64,000 bases of DNA from Nephrocerus scutellatus (lineage: Eukaryota; Arthropoda; Insecta; Diptera; Pipunculidae), in assembly GCA_947095585.1 (NCBI GenBank), contig OX352765.1:92712965-92776964 (forward strand). The letters run 5' to 3'. The position numbers and the translations under genes were made by a program. Positions 33,105 to 45,100 of this stretch are shown here, in pieces. The number at the start of each line of letters is the position of its first letter. The first letter of the stretch is position 1. A model generated the notes under the pieces. The model was not told where the DNA came from and ran no database searches. It was given only the letters and a program-made list of their open reading frames with translations.

Positions 33105-34935
33105 CCATGATTATTACCTGATCCCCAATCGTTTAGTAACCTATCGCTAACGCTTCCGTGAATATAACCTGTTCCCCAATTTATATTTTGTTGATGAAGA
33201 ATCACTGCATGTACCGGTGAAGCATTTTGAAGGAAAACCGAAGAATTATCTTTAACTCAAATTTAAAAAGTAAGCCCTCGTAATAAATCTTTTGTTGCTA
33301 AAAGTTTTGCTTTTGAAAATTTATCCAAAAATACTTACGGTGATAAGTATGAGTATATATATAACTTTGCTCCACTGTACTTTGGCAATCGCGAATAATT
33401 CGGGAAATATTGCAAAGAAAGAGAGCGACAGTAATTGAGAGATATAGAGGAGCCTTTACCTATCTGGCCACATTCTACTTACTACCAAATTATTAAGCCA
33501 AGCCAAACTAAATGACAAAGGATTTTTAACTCGTGTGCTCATTCGTTCGTAGGCGCTTTCACACGCGATTAAGTTCACTTTAGTCGTAAAGGTAGTGTTT
33601 GAAAAATACATGAAATGCTTCTTCTACTTAAATCCTTTAAAGGAAAGTGAGTTACATTTGTGTACAACTTCCTGTAAAAATTCAAAGTAATCGGTTTATA
33701 AAGTTTCCCATTAAAACTTTTACAGAAAGTATATCTTTTGTCTTCTTACTTTATCCGTCTAAAATGTCAACCAGATCTGAAAAGCTTATTTTCATCTTGC
33801 TTTTCTCTTTTTTCTGCTTATTTTTATCCAACCTGCTCGTTAAAATACCTTAGAACGTTTTTTATTGAAGGTATTATTCACCTTCATGATGTTTATTTGT
33901 TTTTGCTGAGGTTTGTTTATTTGCCCTCGAGATACATAGATATAAAGCTTAGATACTTTTCTTAGTGTACTCGTCCTCTCCGCAATTATTAAAGATAAAC
34001 AAAAACTAACAAAACCGAGGGAAATGGGAAATGCAATCCGACCGACCGAGTTTAGGTTTTATGATAATATCCTTGTTTGTTTAGTTTTAGTTCTTAGGAA
34101 GGTACGTACAATGCAAAGTTACGAGAAATCACTGGTACGAAACGTAACTAAGCTGCCGGTCGTGCTCATTGGCACTACACTACACGGCGAACAAATACAT
34201 GGAGAGAGATTAAAAAATGAATCTTTATTTACGATACGAATACGACCAAACAAAAGACCAAAGCGAACTAAATCTGGACTGAAATTGCGAAACGAAAAAT
34301 GAATTCACTTCACAAGGATGGTACGGTGGGTGCGTGATGAAAACATTCTCTTTGGATTTCCGCGGCGATGGCGGCAAAGTCCTTTTTCCGATTAGAAGGA
34401 ATTGAAATCAGCCAACACAAAAAAGTCGGTGTCTGTGTCGTCGTCGTCGTCGTATGTGCTGCCATGGCGGAGTACTCCTATTATCCTTGTCGGTGGTCGA
34501 TTGTCGAATTGTGTGAGAGGGCTGTTGTACAGCTACAAATATACAAACATAAATTTAGGGGTTGTTGTGCTCTGTCTCTGGCTGTATACACAATACACCC
34601 CTGCAGAGTTGTTTGTAGTCGTGTCGTAGTAGATGTGAAACCAGCTTCCTGAAATACTATCAGCCGGGCAATTTTTTTTAATGAAAAATACGATTATTAT
34701 ATTTTTCTATTCCATGATGATGGTGTAATGTACATCGGACGAGTAGTTGGGAGTAGGGCGGCTCGTGGTGGTGGCTATGTGCTGGTGCATGCGCGCGCAG
34801 AGAAAGCAAATATTTAAACCTCGAACTTGAAGTAAAATTGAGTTAAAAATAATTTCGTGGTGCACAATGGGACCGAGCATAGAATGTTAAGTCTAAAAAC
34901 ACAAACTATATAAGGACCATGGGAGAAATCCGCTG
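33105..34935. other. Intergenic, nothing recognised
   Basis: Several incidental frames occur, with GTC trinucleotide runs near 34435. No splice-supported exon or known family is visible. Confidence 0.4.
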
Positions 34936-34939
34936 AAGT

Positions 34940-35240
34940 CTATAGGATGTTGCTCTGCGAAGGGGTTTTCTCGCCCCATAATGTCCCTATGCCCCGGCAC
35001 CAAGTACAGGTGAATGTTGACTGCTCCGCCATCTCCCTGAGAGATGATCGGCGGTCTAGGGCTACAACAACCGCGCTAGCAGCAACTTGTCTGCTGAAGA
35101 TGTCGAGTGGTGTTAGGTTGAACAGTATGTCTAGTGTAGTGGACGGGGTGATGCGGAGTGCTCCGCTCATACATAGACAAGCCGATCGGTGGACTTTGCT
35201 TAGTTTGTCGCGGACCTCAATCCCATCGAACATTTGTGGG
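34940..35240 (-). mobile_element. LOA/R1-like retrotransposon RT C-terminal fragment
   Basis: The minus frame has LSKVHRSACLCMSGALRITP, STTLDILFNLTPLDIF and QVAASAVVVAL, the conserved 'K(V/L)QR.ACL...GA(L/M)RTTP...PLDL' region after the RT in this clade. Confidence 0.75.
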
Positions 35241-35370
35241 ACGAGCTGAAAAAAAGAAATTGAGCCTTCAGTCTTCGGGAGCTGCTACAGGCGATCGTAG
35301 AGGAATGGGAGGCGACAACTCAAGATTTGGTGAACACGTTGGTGAAATCAGGAGGGGAGGGAATACTTCT
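35205..35370 (+). pseudogene. Tc1-like transposase C-terminal fragment
   Basis: One frame reads ADLNPIEHLWDELKKRN, stop, AFSLRELLQAIVEEWEATT and QDLVNTLVKS. NPIEHLWDELK is the conserved C-terminal signature of Tc1 DDE transposases. An in-frame stop and loss of the rest show that it is a relic. It abuts a LOA-like fragment on the opposite strand. Confidence 0.8.
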
Positions 35371-35384
35371 AATTAATACAAATG

Positions 35385-35418
35385 TTTTTAAATTCTCTAT
35401 ATTAACTTCGCGTGCACG

Positions 35419-35453
<35 letters not shown>

Positions 35454-35890
35454 TCAGATTTTCTGATCAAGTTTTAGCCCACTTCCCATGGCCCGATTTT
35501 ATTGAAATTTTGCACACATGTTTATTTCCGGTGACAATACTCAGACCTCGGGTTCGGGGGCTCTCATACAAATATTTTACAAAATTTACCCGATTTTCTT
35601 TTAATTTTGTACACATGTGTGTCTTCGATGGAAAACACCTTTTGTAAAAATTTGGAACGATCGGCCACTTGGGGACCCCAATATACAATTTTTAAATATC
35701 GCTATATCGCATCACGGCAAAGTCTGAGCTCTGTGCTTTGTGAGCAGCGCTGTTCGCTACCGCTGCGTCATTTCGTGGATGATTTTGCCACAAGACGAGC
35801 ACGCAGTGTGTGTGTGTGTGTATCTCCGATTAGAGAATTTACAAGAAAAATTTTACTTTTTATGGGTTGTTTTTTTTTTGCTGATTTCCA
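35385..35890 (+). repeat. Dispersed repeat family A, copy 5 (long)
   Basis: The most complete forward copy: 'tctatattaacttcgcgtgc', a (CTGG)n run at 35420-35452, 'gttttagcccacttcccatg', 'atttccggtgacaatactca', a cgcatcacggc core, gagcagcgctgttcgct, and a tail 'ttatgggttgttttttttt'. Confidence 0.75.
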
Positions 35891-36114
35891 TGTTTTAATT
35901 CGATTTTTACCGCTGCTTTTCATGCTGACCCTAAAAATCACTTTGTTGGCACGGTATAAATACAAAAAAGGTGCCACTTGATAAATGTTGAAATAGACTT
36001 TGAATCGGCATTCAAGAAAATTAAACAGACATAGGATTTATTGATATTTCTGAACTTTTGTTGATAATTGATCAATGTGCAAATTTGTTGCACCCATATT
36101 AGTAAGGTTGTTAA

Positions 36115-36680
36115 GAGCATTCTGTAAGAGTTCTTTCAGGGCATCAAGGCGTTTTCCTGAAATAGGCTAATAGGCGATCACTCTGCAGCCCTCCCTTTTC
36201 AGGTACAACACCACCTGGCGGCGTTCGTCTGCAGACAAATCTTTTGGCAGACGCTACACCCTGCTTTCAATTAATCATCCGACTTGTAAGCAGCTGTTTG
36301 CAGCTGAGATCGCCGATGTGTTGACGTTGTTAAAATCGCCTTCAATGTCTAGGAATACGACTTTCTTGTGGTAAAATGAATGTTCAATAGAACGTACCAG
36401 TGCGTGCAGAGCTGTTACACAGACTTGGCTTTACAATACGCGTGCTGATCTGTAGACAGGAGTCTTTTGTCAATGTGTGTGCGTATGTAGGTATCGATCA
36501 GTCTTTCCAGTGGTTTTGACAGATATGATGAAAGACTGATTGGTCTGAGATCCTCATTTGCCGGCTTTGGGTGAAAACCACGTTTACTTCTCTTCATAAA
36601 ACTGGAATATGGACCAGATCGAGCCAACTCTTTGAAGCCATCCCAGTCTCTCTTTTCTTGAGCTCTTCGCTGAGTTTAAC
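36115..36680 (-). mobile_element. LOA-like retrotransposon RT fragment
   Basis: The minus frame reads KRGFHPKPANEDLRPISLSS, LSKPLERLIDTYIRTHID, KRLLSTDQHAYCKAKSV and, after frameshifts, HSFYHKKVVFLDIEGDFNN. These are RT motifs of the R1/LOA group. Confidence 0.8.
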
Positions 36681-37789
36681 AGTTTCTGCAGCTGTTTCTG
36701 AGCTGTCCCAATTCAGATGACAACCAATGTGGTCTTTTTAAGAGTAAGAGTAAGAGGACATGAGGAATACGGCGTTTTGTTGAAGGTCAGGGTGAGTTTT
36801 ATGCTAGGGGTCAACAAAGATGACACAGAATGTGGTCCATGGTACGTCATCGATCTTTGTAAGGGTCGTCGAGAATGGGCTTCGGCAACCACATTTAGTT
36901 TACCCCTGCGATACTGGATGTTGAATGTGTACTGCTTCAGCTATGGTGCCCACCATGCGATAACCCCCGACTTTCAATAGAGTTTAGCCATTTGAGGGGC
37001 AGATGCGGTCTTTTATAACGACAACACAGTCTTATCTTATTACGAATACCCTAGAATATTCTTATTTAATTAAGAAACGTTTTGAGCATCAACTTCTTCT
37101 CAACAATATTTTGTCAGCCAAATTCGAATTCCCAACCCACAGTGCGGCGCCGTTTTGTATTTTGACTTTGCTTGCCGGCGAACTACCAAATATTTAGGTT
37201 TGTCGTGTGGAATGTATGTGTGTTCTTGTTGATGTTGTTGCTGTTGCTAAAGCTAGATACATATGTATTTATAATAAGTGTGTAGGCTACACGAAAGTTA
37301 AATATTATTAGGGAGAAAAATTAAAAACGGCAGGATGATGATATTAAAATATCATTAAAAATTTCACATCAGGTTGAAGCGTAAGTAAATGTCATTCACA
37401 TCCTTTTCGAGGATATACAAATGTTTTGATTCTTTAAAGAAATTTTGAAAGGTCGATACAAAGAAATTCACAGATCATTGGGCACTGGAGGAATGACCAA
37501 AGTCAAAAGTAAGCTATGAACTAAATTGATATCGCTGAATGGATCAGTTTGTCCAATAAGAAAACAATCCGCATATTAAGGACAACAGAATGTTGTCTTC
37601 CCAATGAAGTTATAATGGATAGTACTTCAGTTGGGATTTACATCTCCTCAGCATACCCTTAAGAAAAAGTAACACCTGTTTCCTCCCTCAGTAATTCTAG
37701 AAAAACTTGAGAAACCAACCAAGTTATATTTGAAAAAAAAAAGCAAACTCACGCACAACAAAGTATGAATATAAAACAGAAGCTTAAAA

Positions 37790-38370
37790 TATTAGCTTTG
37801 GAATGCAAACGGCCTTTCGCAAAAAATCTATCAACTAGAAGTATTCCTATGGAAAAACAATATTGATATGTCCAAGATTTTCACTTCAAAGGGGGATGAT
37901 GCAACGAAAATCAAAGATTACAGTGATAAGCACTCCGAGAGCAAAATTATATAACTTGACTCCATGCAAATAAGTGCAGTCTCCATAAAAATAAACCATC
38001 TAGACTACAACATCGCGTCTAGTTACTTGCCTCCGGGACATAGGTTGGAATATGATGACATCGTTCGCCTCCTTGACTCACCTGGGCGAAATTTAATCAC
38101 TCGTGGTGAATTTAACGTGGAGCACTCTTTTGGGGCTCAAGATACAATTCCACGAAGGGCTACTACTGTACAAAGCCATAATGAAACTTAGTTTGGACTT
38201 CTAGTCAACGGGAAAGACAACATATGGGCCAACCGACGAAGAAAAGACGCCTGACCTCGTCGACTTCTTTCTCGCAAAAGGGATACCCAAATACCATACG
38301 AACGTCAAAGATTGTTATAATCTCTGCTCTCAGACCACTCAGCCGTAATTTTGAAGATTAGCTGAAGTCG
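37790..38370 (+). mobile_element. Jockey-type endonuclease fragment
   Basis: Frames encode MQISAVSIKINHLDYNIASS, YLPPGH and LITRGEFNVEHSFG (the GxFN-x-H region of APE-type endonucleases), then in another frame KTPDLVDFFLAKGIP and SDHSAVILKI (the SDHxxV/I motif). The frames are broken. Confidence 0.75.
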
Positions 38371-38611
38371 GACAGCGATAAGGCTTTGATGAAAAGTTGT
38401 CGGTTTCTGTGTTGGTATTTGGATCTTCTAAGTGCTCGGCAAATAAATCCGCTTTCTATTTATCTCCTTTTGCCCATTCGCCGTTAGCTTCCCTTATCGG
38501 TGGCGAGTGCAGAACAGGTTTTTTTGTGGAGAATCATGTCTTTCCACAGAGAGTAGTTTAAAGTTTTATCGGGAGTCAGGCCTCTGCAAGGTAATCGAAA
38601 ACCTCGCAATT

Positions 38612-38770
38612 TTTTAAATTCTCTAACTCGCGTTCCCGTGGCTGGCTTGCTGGCTGGTCAGATTTTGTGATGAATTTTTAACCCACTTCCTAAAGACCGA
38701 TTTTATTAAAACTTTACACTCAGATTAGAGAATTTTTATGGACAATTTTTTATGAGTTGTTTTTTTTAGT
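38612..38770 (+). repeat. Dispersed repeat family A, copy 6
   Basis: Start 'ttctctaactcgcgttcccg' with tggctggcttgctggctgg, 'atttttaacccacttcctaa', then directly the tail 'tttttatgagttgtttttt'; the middle is deleted. Confidence 0.7.
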
Positions 38771-39045
38771 GTTTCCGTTTAATATTAATCTTTTTTAATT
38801 AATATACATTGCAGGCAGTGCTTGTGCCGAATATGAACATGGAAAGGTAAAGCCGGCTTCTAGCATTTAGATATTCTTTTACACCTACCTTAATATGGTT
38901 CTTAGCACTGTTTCACAAAACACTTTTAGCCAACAATATATAACAAAGAACTTTGTTAAATATTAGTTCTCGAAGAAAAGTTAAATACATAAAAAATTAA
39001 TATAATGTACCTAAAATACTTTTTGCAACTAAAACCGAAAATAAT

Positions 39046-40027
39046 CTATTTGCAATATCGATCAGCTTTCATTTTACTTCTTCGATCGAGCAAGGTCTCG
39101 TGTAAATCTCCTTTCTCCTTAGCGGATTCCAACTCTTTAATATCGTTCTTGCTAATTCGTAGCCTCTTGTCTTGGAATTTTTGAAACTTTTTCCTAAAAA
39201 TGTAAATGCAAATTCATTATGTTGTGCTAACCGCTTTGAGACTCCAGACTAGACGCTTACACATAATTCTTTTCGACCTGTGTTAGATCGCCTTTCTCTT
39301 CCTTGGGTTCCTCATCTTGGACATCCTCGCGAGGAGCACTGCATCGAATTGTACAAAGTTCATGTTCGCCTACTTTTTTTCGTAATGCAACACATGCATC
39401 ATCTTCTGGATCGATTGACATAAAGAAGCCTGTCTCAGCAAGCAGTGCCATTTGACCATTCTGTGAAATGACGAGTGAAATTACTAAAAGGGCAGTTTTG
39501 TTATTCTTTAAAACTACCTCAAAAATTGGCTCCCATTGTTCCATGCTACCTACTGCCTCCGATCGACCTGTGACCATACCATCTTTTTCAATTTTCAAGT
39601 ACTTTCCGTACCCCGATTTGAAGGCGATTTTTGTTGCGTTTATTGGGAAAGCAGTAAATATCTCTTCAGGTTCGGGTGAATCACCCTCATTATGTGGTGG
39701 CCCCATAATAAACAAACCATTGTCTAATGCCTTCAAGTACGAACGTTCGCCAAATTGAATAGCTACTGCACCAGTCACTTCACTAGCGTGTTTAGCCGAC
39801 CACCAACCACCGTGCTTAAGGGCATCTTCATCGACCACAATCTTGGAACGTTTACTCTTGAGCTCCGTATGTTCCTTGTCTTTGTTCTTCTTTTTACGTT
39901 TTTTCGAAGTCCTACGTACAAAAATTTTATGAAATTTGTAGGGAAAAAAATTATATAAATCAATTTACTTTGCCTTCTCGCCCTTTAACACTAATTTTCC
40001 AATACGAACATTGTCGTACTCAGACAT
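39046..40027 (-). CDS. FRG1: FRG1 homologue (nuclear RNA-associated, fascin-like fold), 4 exons, complete
   Basis: Exons 40027-39969, 39911-39518, 39460-39261 and 39193-39046 join in phase to 266 codons plus TAG; human FRG1 is 258 aa. The start reads MSEYDNVRIGKLVLKGEKAK, followed by a Lys-rich nuclear signal (KTSKKRKKKNKDKEH). The FRG1/fascin-like core includes GGWWSAKHASEVTG, DNGLFIMGPPHNEG, AFKSGYGKYLK and SMEQWEPIFE. The C-terminus, LHETLLDRRSKMKADRYCK, is near-invariant in the family. FRG1 proteins are nuclear/nucleolar and linked to pre-mRNA splicing and actin bundling. Introns are 57, 57 and 67 nt. The second intron has no stop and is a multiple of three, so retention would add 19 residues. 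The gene is divergent from SCCRO4. Confidence 0.96.
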
Positions 40028-40246
40028 TTTATTGTTTTTTTACTAAAGAAACTTTAAAAATACAATAAGAATGATACGAGCCGTACGACATCTAAAAGTA
40101 AAAACTAACACAAGCTGTCATTTCGGCTGTCAAAATAACAAAATAATGGACGAGCACGTCCAGTAGTGTTGATAGTGTAGTTCAAAACCTCTTCCATCCG
40201 TTAAAGATAAAATACACTGAGAGCGTTGTGCGTTGTACGTCGTTTT

Positions 40247-40656
40247 TTAAGCGCTATACATACCGGGCGCATAGGCTTCGCCTTACCACGAATTTTAATG
40301 TTCTACAAATATGAAGCTTTGTTGCGTACATACCTCAAGCGCTGCTTTTTTGTTGCTTGATGTTTAGTTTTCACAAAATTGTCAAGTATTGTCAATTAGT
40401 TTCGGCTTGCAGCTTGGTTTGGATTGTCGCAGTCAAGTGTGGACACGTTGCGTGAGGTTTGCGGTCAACTTCGTTGCAGAACATTTTTATTCTTAGGTAA
40501 TTATCACTTAAAACTCTTTAGTTTAATAACTATTTTAATTTATTTCTTTAAAAAATAAATTATTAATTAAATAACATCAATTCATATAACTAAAAAATTA
40601 AAAAAAAATTTTATTTTTGAAGCGCAAAGTCAACGCCCGGTATGTAAAGCGCTTAA
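40247..40656. mobile_element. TTAA-flanked MITE, about 0.4 kb, upstream of FRG1
   Basis: Inverted arms of 24 bases at 40246-40269 and 40634-40657 differ at one position (core gcgct-a/t-tacataccgggcg). TTAA lies at both ends (40247-40250, 40653-40656), as expected of piggyBac-type target duplication. The element is non-coding and lies about 220 bases upstream of the FRG1 ATG. Confidence 0.75.
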
Positions 40657-40659
40657 ATC

Positions 40660-42110
40660 TACATTTTAAGCGTCGACAGACTATTGAACTTGACTGCACG
40701 TTTTAATCGGCATCCCTCAAAACTGATAGTGTGGACGCCTGACTGACTGACTGACACTCGAAACTCTTTTATCTATTCTTTGAAAATAGTAAACTTGTAT
40801 TTTGCAAAATAATTTGTGTCTTAAAACTTTTTAATTCATAATTTCGCAATTTAAAAAAAATAGCAGTATAAAGGTAGCGACATAGTCTAGCAGATAGGTT
40901 CCACACACTGCGGCCAAAATTTAACGTAATTAATGTAATGTAGTCAATTTAGATCTCTTTCATACAAAATTGACTTCAATGTTTATTTAATTTCGACCTC
41001 TCTTTATACAATCTATACATTTTAAATGTAATAATTTAGATCATTTTTATTTAAATTAGACCTTTATTATACATTTTATACAATATTTTGTTTATTTTAG
41101 ACCCCTCTTTATACATATCAATTACTCCGAGATAAAAAAAAAGCCTTTATTTTCTTTAAAGAAAGCAGAGATATGTAAAACAATCACACGTCGAGTCTCG
41201 AAAGTGGCAAATATGGAACAGAGGCAGTTAAACAGTGAACAAGCCCAGCAAAAGCAAATGCCAGTTCGAGCCTTCGAGCTTTAGCCGTTCGTTTACCGAT
41301 TTTTGTTCTCTACCATTTCCATCTTCATTTGCGGTAAAATCAAAAGGTTGTTTTTGTATTTTCTTTAACATTAATTACAAGTCGTTCGAATTTTTTCAAC
41401 ACAATGATCGTAAACGGGAAGGTTTATTATCGGTTGCTTTAAAACGTGTACTTACCTCTGTCCTGTCCATCCCCTACTACGGACTATAATATTGTACCAG
41501 CAAAGAGTTGTCAAAATCTGTTTAAAACGGCTTCGCCCTAACTGCACCAGCAGCATTCGTGAAGAAAACTCGGGGTTGTGCATTTTCTTGAGTTTTTTGT
41601 GAAATTATTGGAATTTGTCAGCTGAAAAGAATTATTAACAAAGAAATGGTCAAAATAACAAAAAATAAATCGAAATTTCGACAAAGTCAAAGAAGAAGAA
41701 ACTAACTACTCTACTACGAGTTCTTTAGTTTTTCACTGCGACTGCATTATTACAGACACCACACAACATAACCTGTCTCACATTCTTCTCTTTAGTTGTG
41801 ATGTTGGTTAGGGTTTGTCAAACTGCATCAATTTTTTTAATAAAATTTCTTTGTTGTAAATTCTTCATATGGGATTGTCTTTTTTCAGTCGGAAACTTGT
41901 TCGAAGTCATTGTAAGGAAGTCAGCTAATATCCACCATAGCTAATAAGAATAAACTCTTCTGACGGCAACTAAGGCAAAACCGTCTGGATAAGAATTTTC
42001 CCATTTCTTATCACTACTTGTTCCTCTGACGTTGAAAAGTTAATACGACAACAGAAGGACGTAAGGACACTCGAATCAATTACATCTCCCACATTTTTTT
42101 GCCTATTGCC
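40660..42110. other. Divergent FRG1/SCCRO4 intergenic region, SCCRO4 5' side
   Basis: AT-rich with T-rich tracts. It should hold the SCCRO4 promoter and 5' UTR, but I see no clear core element. The open frame at 41235-41489 has no recognisable homology. Confidence 0.4.
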
Positions 42111-45100
42111 ATGCCCCGCGGTAAACGACGATCAACTAACCTAGACATGGGCCCAGGTGAAGACGATCGTCAATCATCAAAAAGACAGCGAAATAATTAC
42201 ACAAGCAGCAGGTATGTTAAGTTTGTCGGGAGTGAAAATAATTTGCGTCTCTTTTTATGAAAGTTTGGAGTCGTTATTTATCCCTGATATCAAGGACTTG
42301 TCTTGAATTATTAGTTTAATTGTTATTTTTTATAATGTACACACGCTCAAGTGATTTGCACCCTTATAATGCTTAGCACAGCGTTGGTGTAAGGAAATTA
42401 GGGAGAGGAAAAGATGAGATGTCTATGTTTCTTAAATGACTGCAGATTATACAAATGCGGAAACACTGAGTCCGGCAATTCATTCCATATAGTTATTGTG
42501 CGGCTGAACAAGGCACCTCTGAATTAGTTGGTACGTCGGAACATATCCCTAATGGTAGACCCGTTCTTGTTTTTTGCACACTGATAAAAGTTTGCACCGC
42601 GAATTCGACTACAAAATACTTCGATCATCGTTGTTTATTCAACAGAAGTGTCTTTTTTGGGAATGTTTGTAATATGGATCCCTACTTATTCCTACCATCA
42701 AGCACTATCTTCCGCTCAGTTTATTTGTATTTTGCAAACTGCACCGTGAATAGCTATTCCACTACTAATTCCTTCGATCATCGTTGTTTATTCAACAGAA
42801 GTCTCTTTTTGGGAATGTTTGTAATATGGACGTTAGGAATCCCTACTTTTTCCTACTATCCTCCGCTCTATTAGTTTAATTGTTTTTTGCAAACTGGTAA
42901 AAGTTTATTCTGCAAATAGCTATTCGACTACAAAACACTTCTTAATCGTCGAAGTTAATAAACAAAAAGAAATATTTGTATTGCTCCTTTCTTTTACTAA
43001 TATCAGTCTTCCCATTCTTGTTTGCGTGAAGTATCAACAAAACGATTTTCAAAGTGAAGGAAAAACATTGCAAATGTGCGACAAAGCTCTAACGTCACCT
43101 CATTTGGCAGCCTGAATCATTTGTTTGTAGTTCTATTTTTAGGAACACAACACAACATACAGTATTTTGATAGAACTTGAAAAAGTCCAATAAAAAATTC
43201 TTCTTATTGTCTTTGTTAAAGTTTTTTTTTTCGTCTTTAGATTATTTAATTAATCATTTGCTATTTCAAAATTTTCTAATGGAAAACGAAAAGTAATATC
43301 GATTTTAATTGTATTATTATTATTATATGTTGATATTGTACAGGAATTAATTTTATTTCATTTCCAGACGTCATATCAAAGCTGAGGATACATTTAGTCA
43401 GAAGCGATGTGTTGCATGGTTCAGAGAATACACAAATCCAGATGAGCCAGACACCCTAGGTAAGCTCCTTCTCCTAGTCATTCAAACATATGTGTTTTAT
43501 ACACTTTTCTACTTTCTCGCTGCAGGCCCTGATGGAATGGAAAAATTCTGTGAAGACATTGGCGTGGAACCAGAAAATGTTGTTATGCTCGTACTCGCCT
43601 ACAAGATGGGCGCCAAACAAATGGGATTCTTTAGCCAATACGAATGGGTGAAGGGCCTTACCGAACTGGAATGTGATTCGGCAGCTAAAATGCAATCAAA
43701 ATTAGAATATTTAAAGAGTATATTAAACGATACGAACCTCTTCAAAAGTATATACAGATACGCCTACGATTTTGCTAAGGTATAAAAATTTTAAATAAAA
43801 CAATTAAGATATTTTAGTATCTTTTTATCCCAATTTAGGATTCCGATCAGCGAAGTATGGACATTGTTACGGCAAAAGCAATGCTACAATTGCTGCTGAA
43901 CAAACACTGGCCATTATATTCGCATTTCGCACAATTTCTAGATCAGTCAAAGTACAAAGTAATCAACAAAGATCAGTGGTGTAATATTTTGGAATTTTCC
44001 AGAACAATTAACAATGATTTAACAAATTACGACATTGATGGAGCGTGTAAGTAAACAGTTTTTTGTTATAAAATATACTTTAATGAATATTTTGTTTACA
44101 TTGCTATTCAGGCTATGTGTTGAATACAATTTTAACTGTTTCTTCACATTATTATATTGTTTAGTGTATGCTTTTGTGCAAATTCAGTTCATCAAAGTGT
44201 TGTTAATATAAATATCATAGAAATTGTAAAAAATAACGTTTATGAAGAATGCATCTTTCTGATTATTAGTTTGAGATTGAATGATATTACAATTTTATTC
44301 ATTTATTTTTCAACACCTTTCGAACGATAAATTACTATAACCCTTCATAAAAATGATTCTCCGGTTACAATCGAAATGATCATCTAAGGCTCCGTCCAAT
44401 AGAACGCGACGCAGCGGTGCGGGCAGTACAATACAGCGACCGCGATGAGCAGCACGATTTGCCCGCACCGCTGGCCCGTGTTCTGTTTTAAGAAGCCTTT
44501 AAGACTACGTGTAGCGATTCATTATCATCACGATGCCTTCCTTGTATACTTTTCTACAAAATTTGGGAATTTTTTGGGTTAGACCTACGTGCTAGGTCAG
44601 CTGTAAGGCCAGTGAGCTAATTCCTGGACCATGACAAGTTGAGCGTAGTTAACCGTTTCTTGCTTTTTAACAATATAAAGGAAGAACACCCCTTTTCTTA
44701 ATCTGCGCATTTTTTACAATTAAAGATTTCCTTCCGGTTTTATAAACAAAACTGAAACTGAGACAAAAAATACTTCAATATCCATAAGAAAGTAAGAATA
44801 CCTATGGAATTGATAAGACTCAGCTAGCTTGGACTAGTAACTTCCATTCTGACTTTTCAATTCAGGACGGTTTCATATCCACTGTTCACCGCATAAACGC
44901 CGGTGTTCCCCAAGGCTCTGTTTTGTCTCCGCCACTCTTTCTCATCGTCATTAACGATCTCATATCCGTTATTTTTAATCCAGTTCATTTGTGCGCTGAC
45001 GACACTCTTAGCTTTTCATATGAGTTTGGGTTTGGGCTTTCTCAAGTGGAACTTGAAAAACAACGTTAAGTTCGGATCATAACAGCATAATAAGGTGGGG

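Noticed and set aside
34368..34652. Overlapping frames with Val-rich runs
   Set aside because: They arise from a GTC trinucleotide run near 34435 in alternative frames; no conserved motif.
35800..35821. CRISPR-like or other regular repeat arrays
   Set aside because: The GT, GTT and CTGG runs seen are simple sequence repeats; no spacer-repeat structure exists, and the DNA is eukaryotic.
41235..41489. 84-codon frame between FRG1 and SCCRO4
   Set aside because: No recognisable domain or splice support; composition resembles translated T-rich non-coding DNA.
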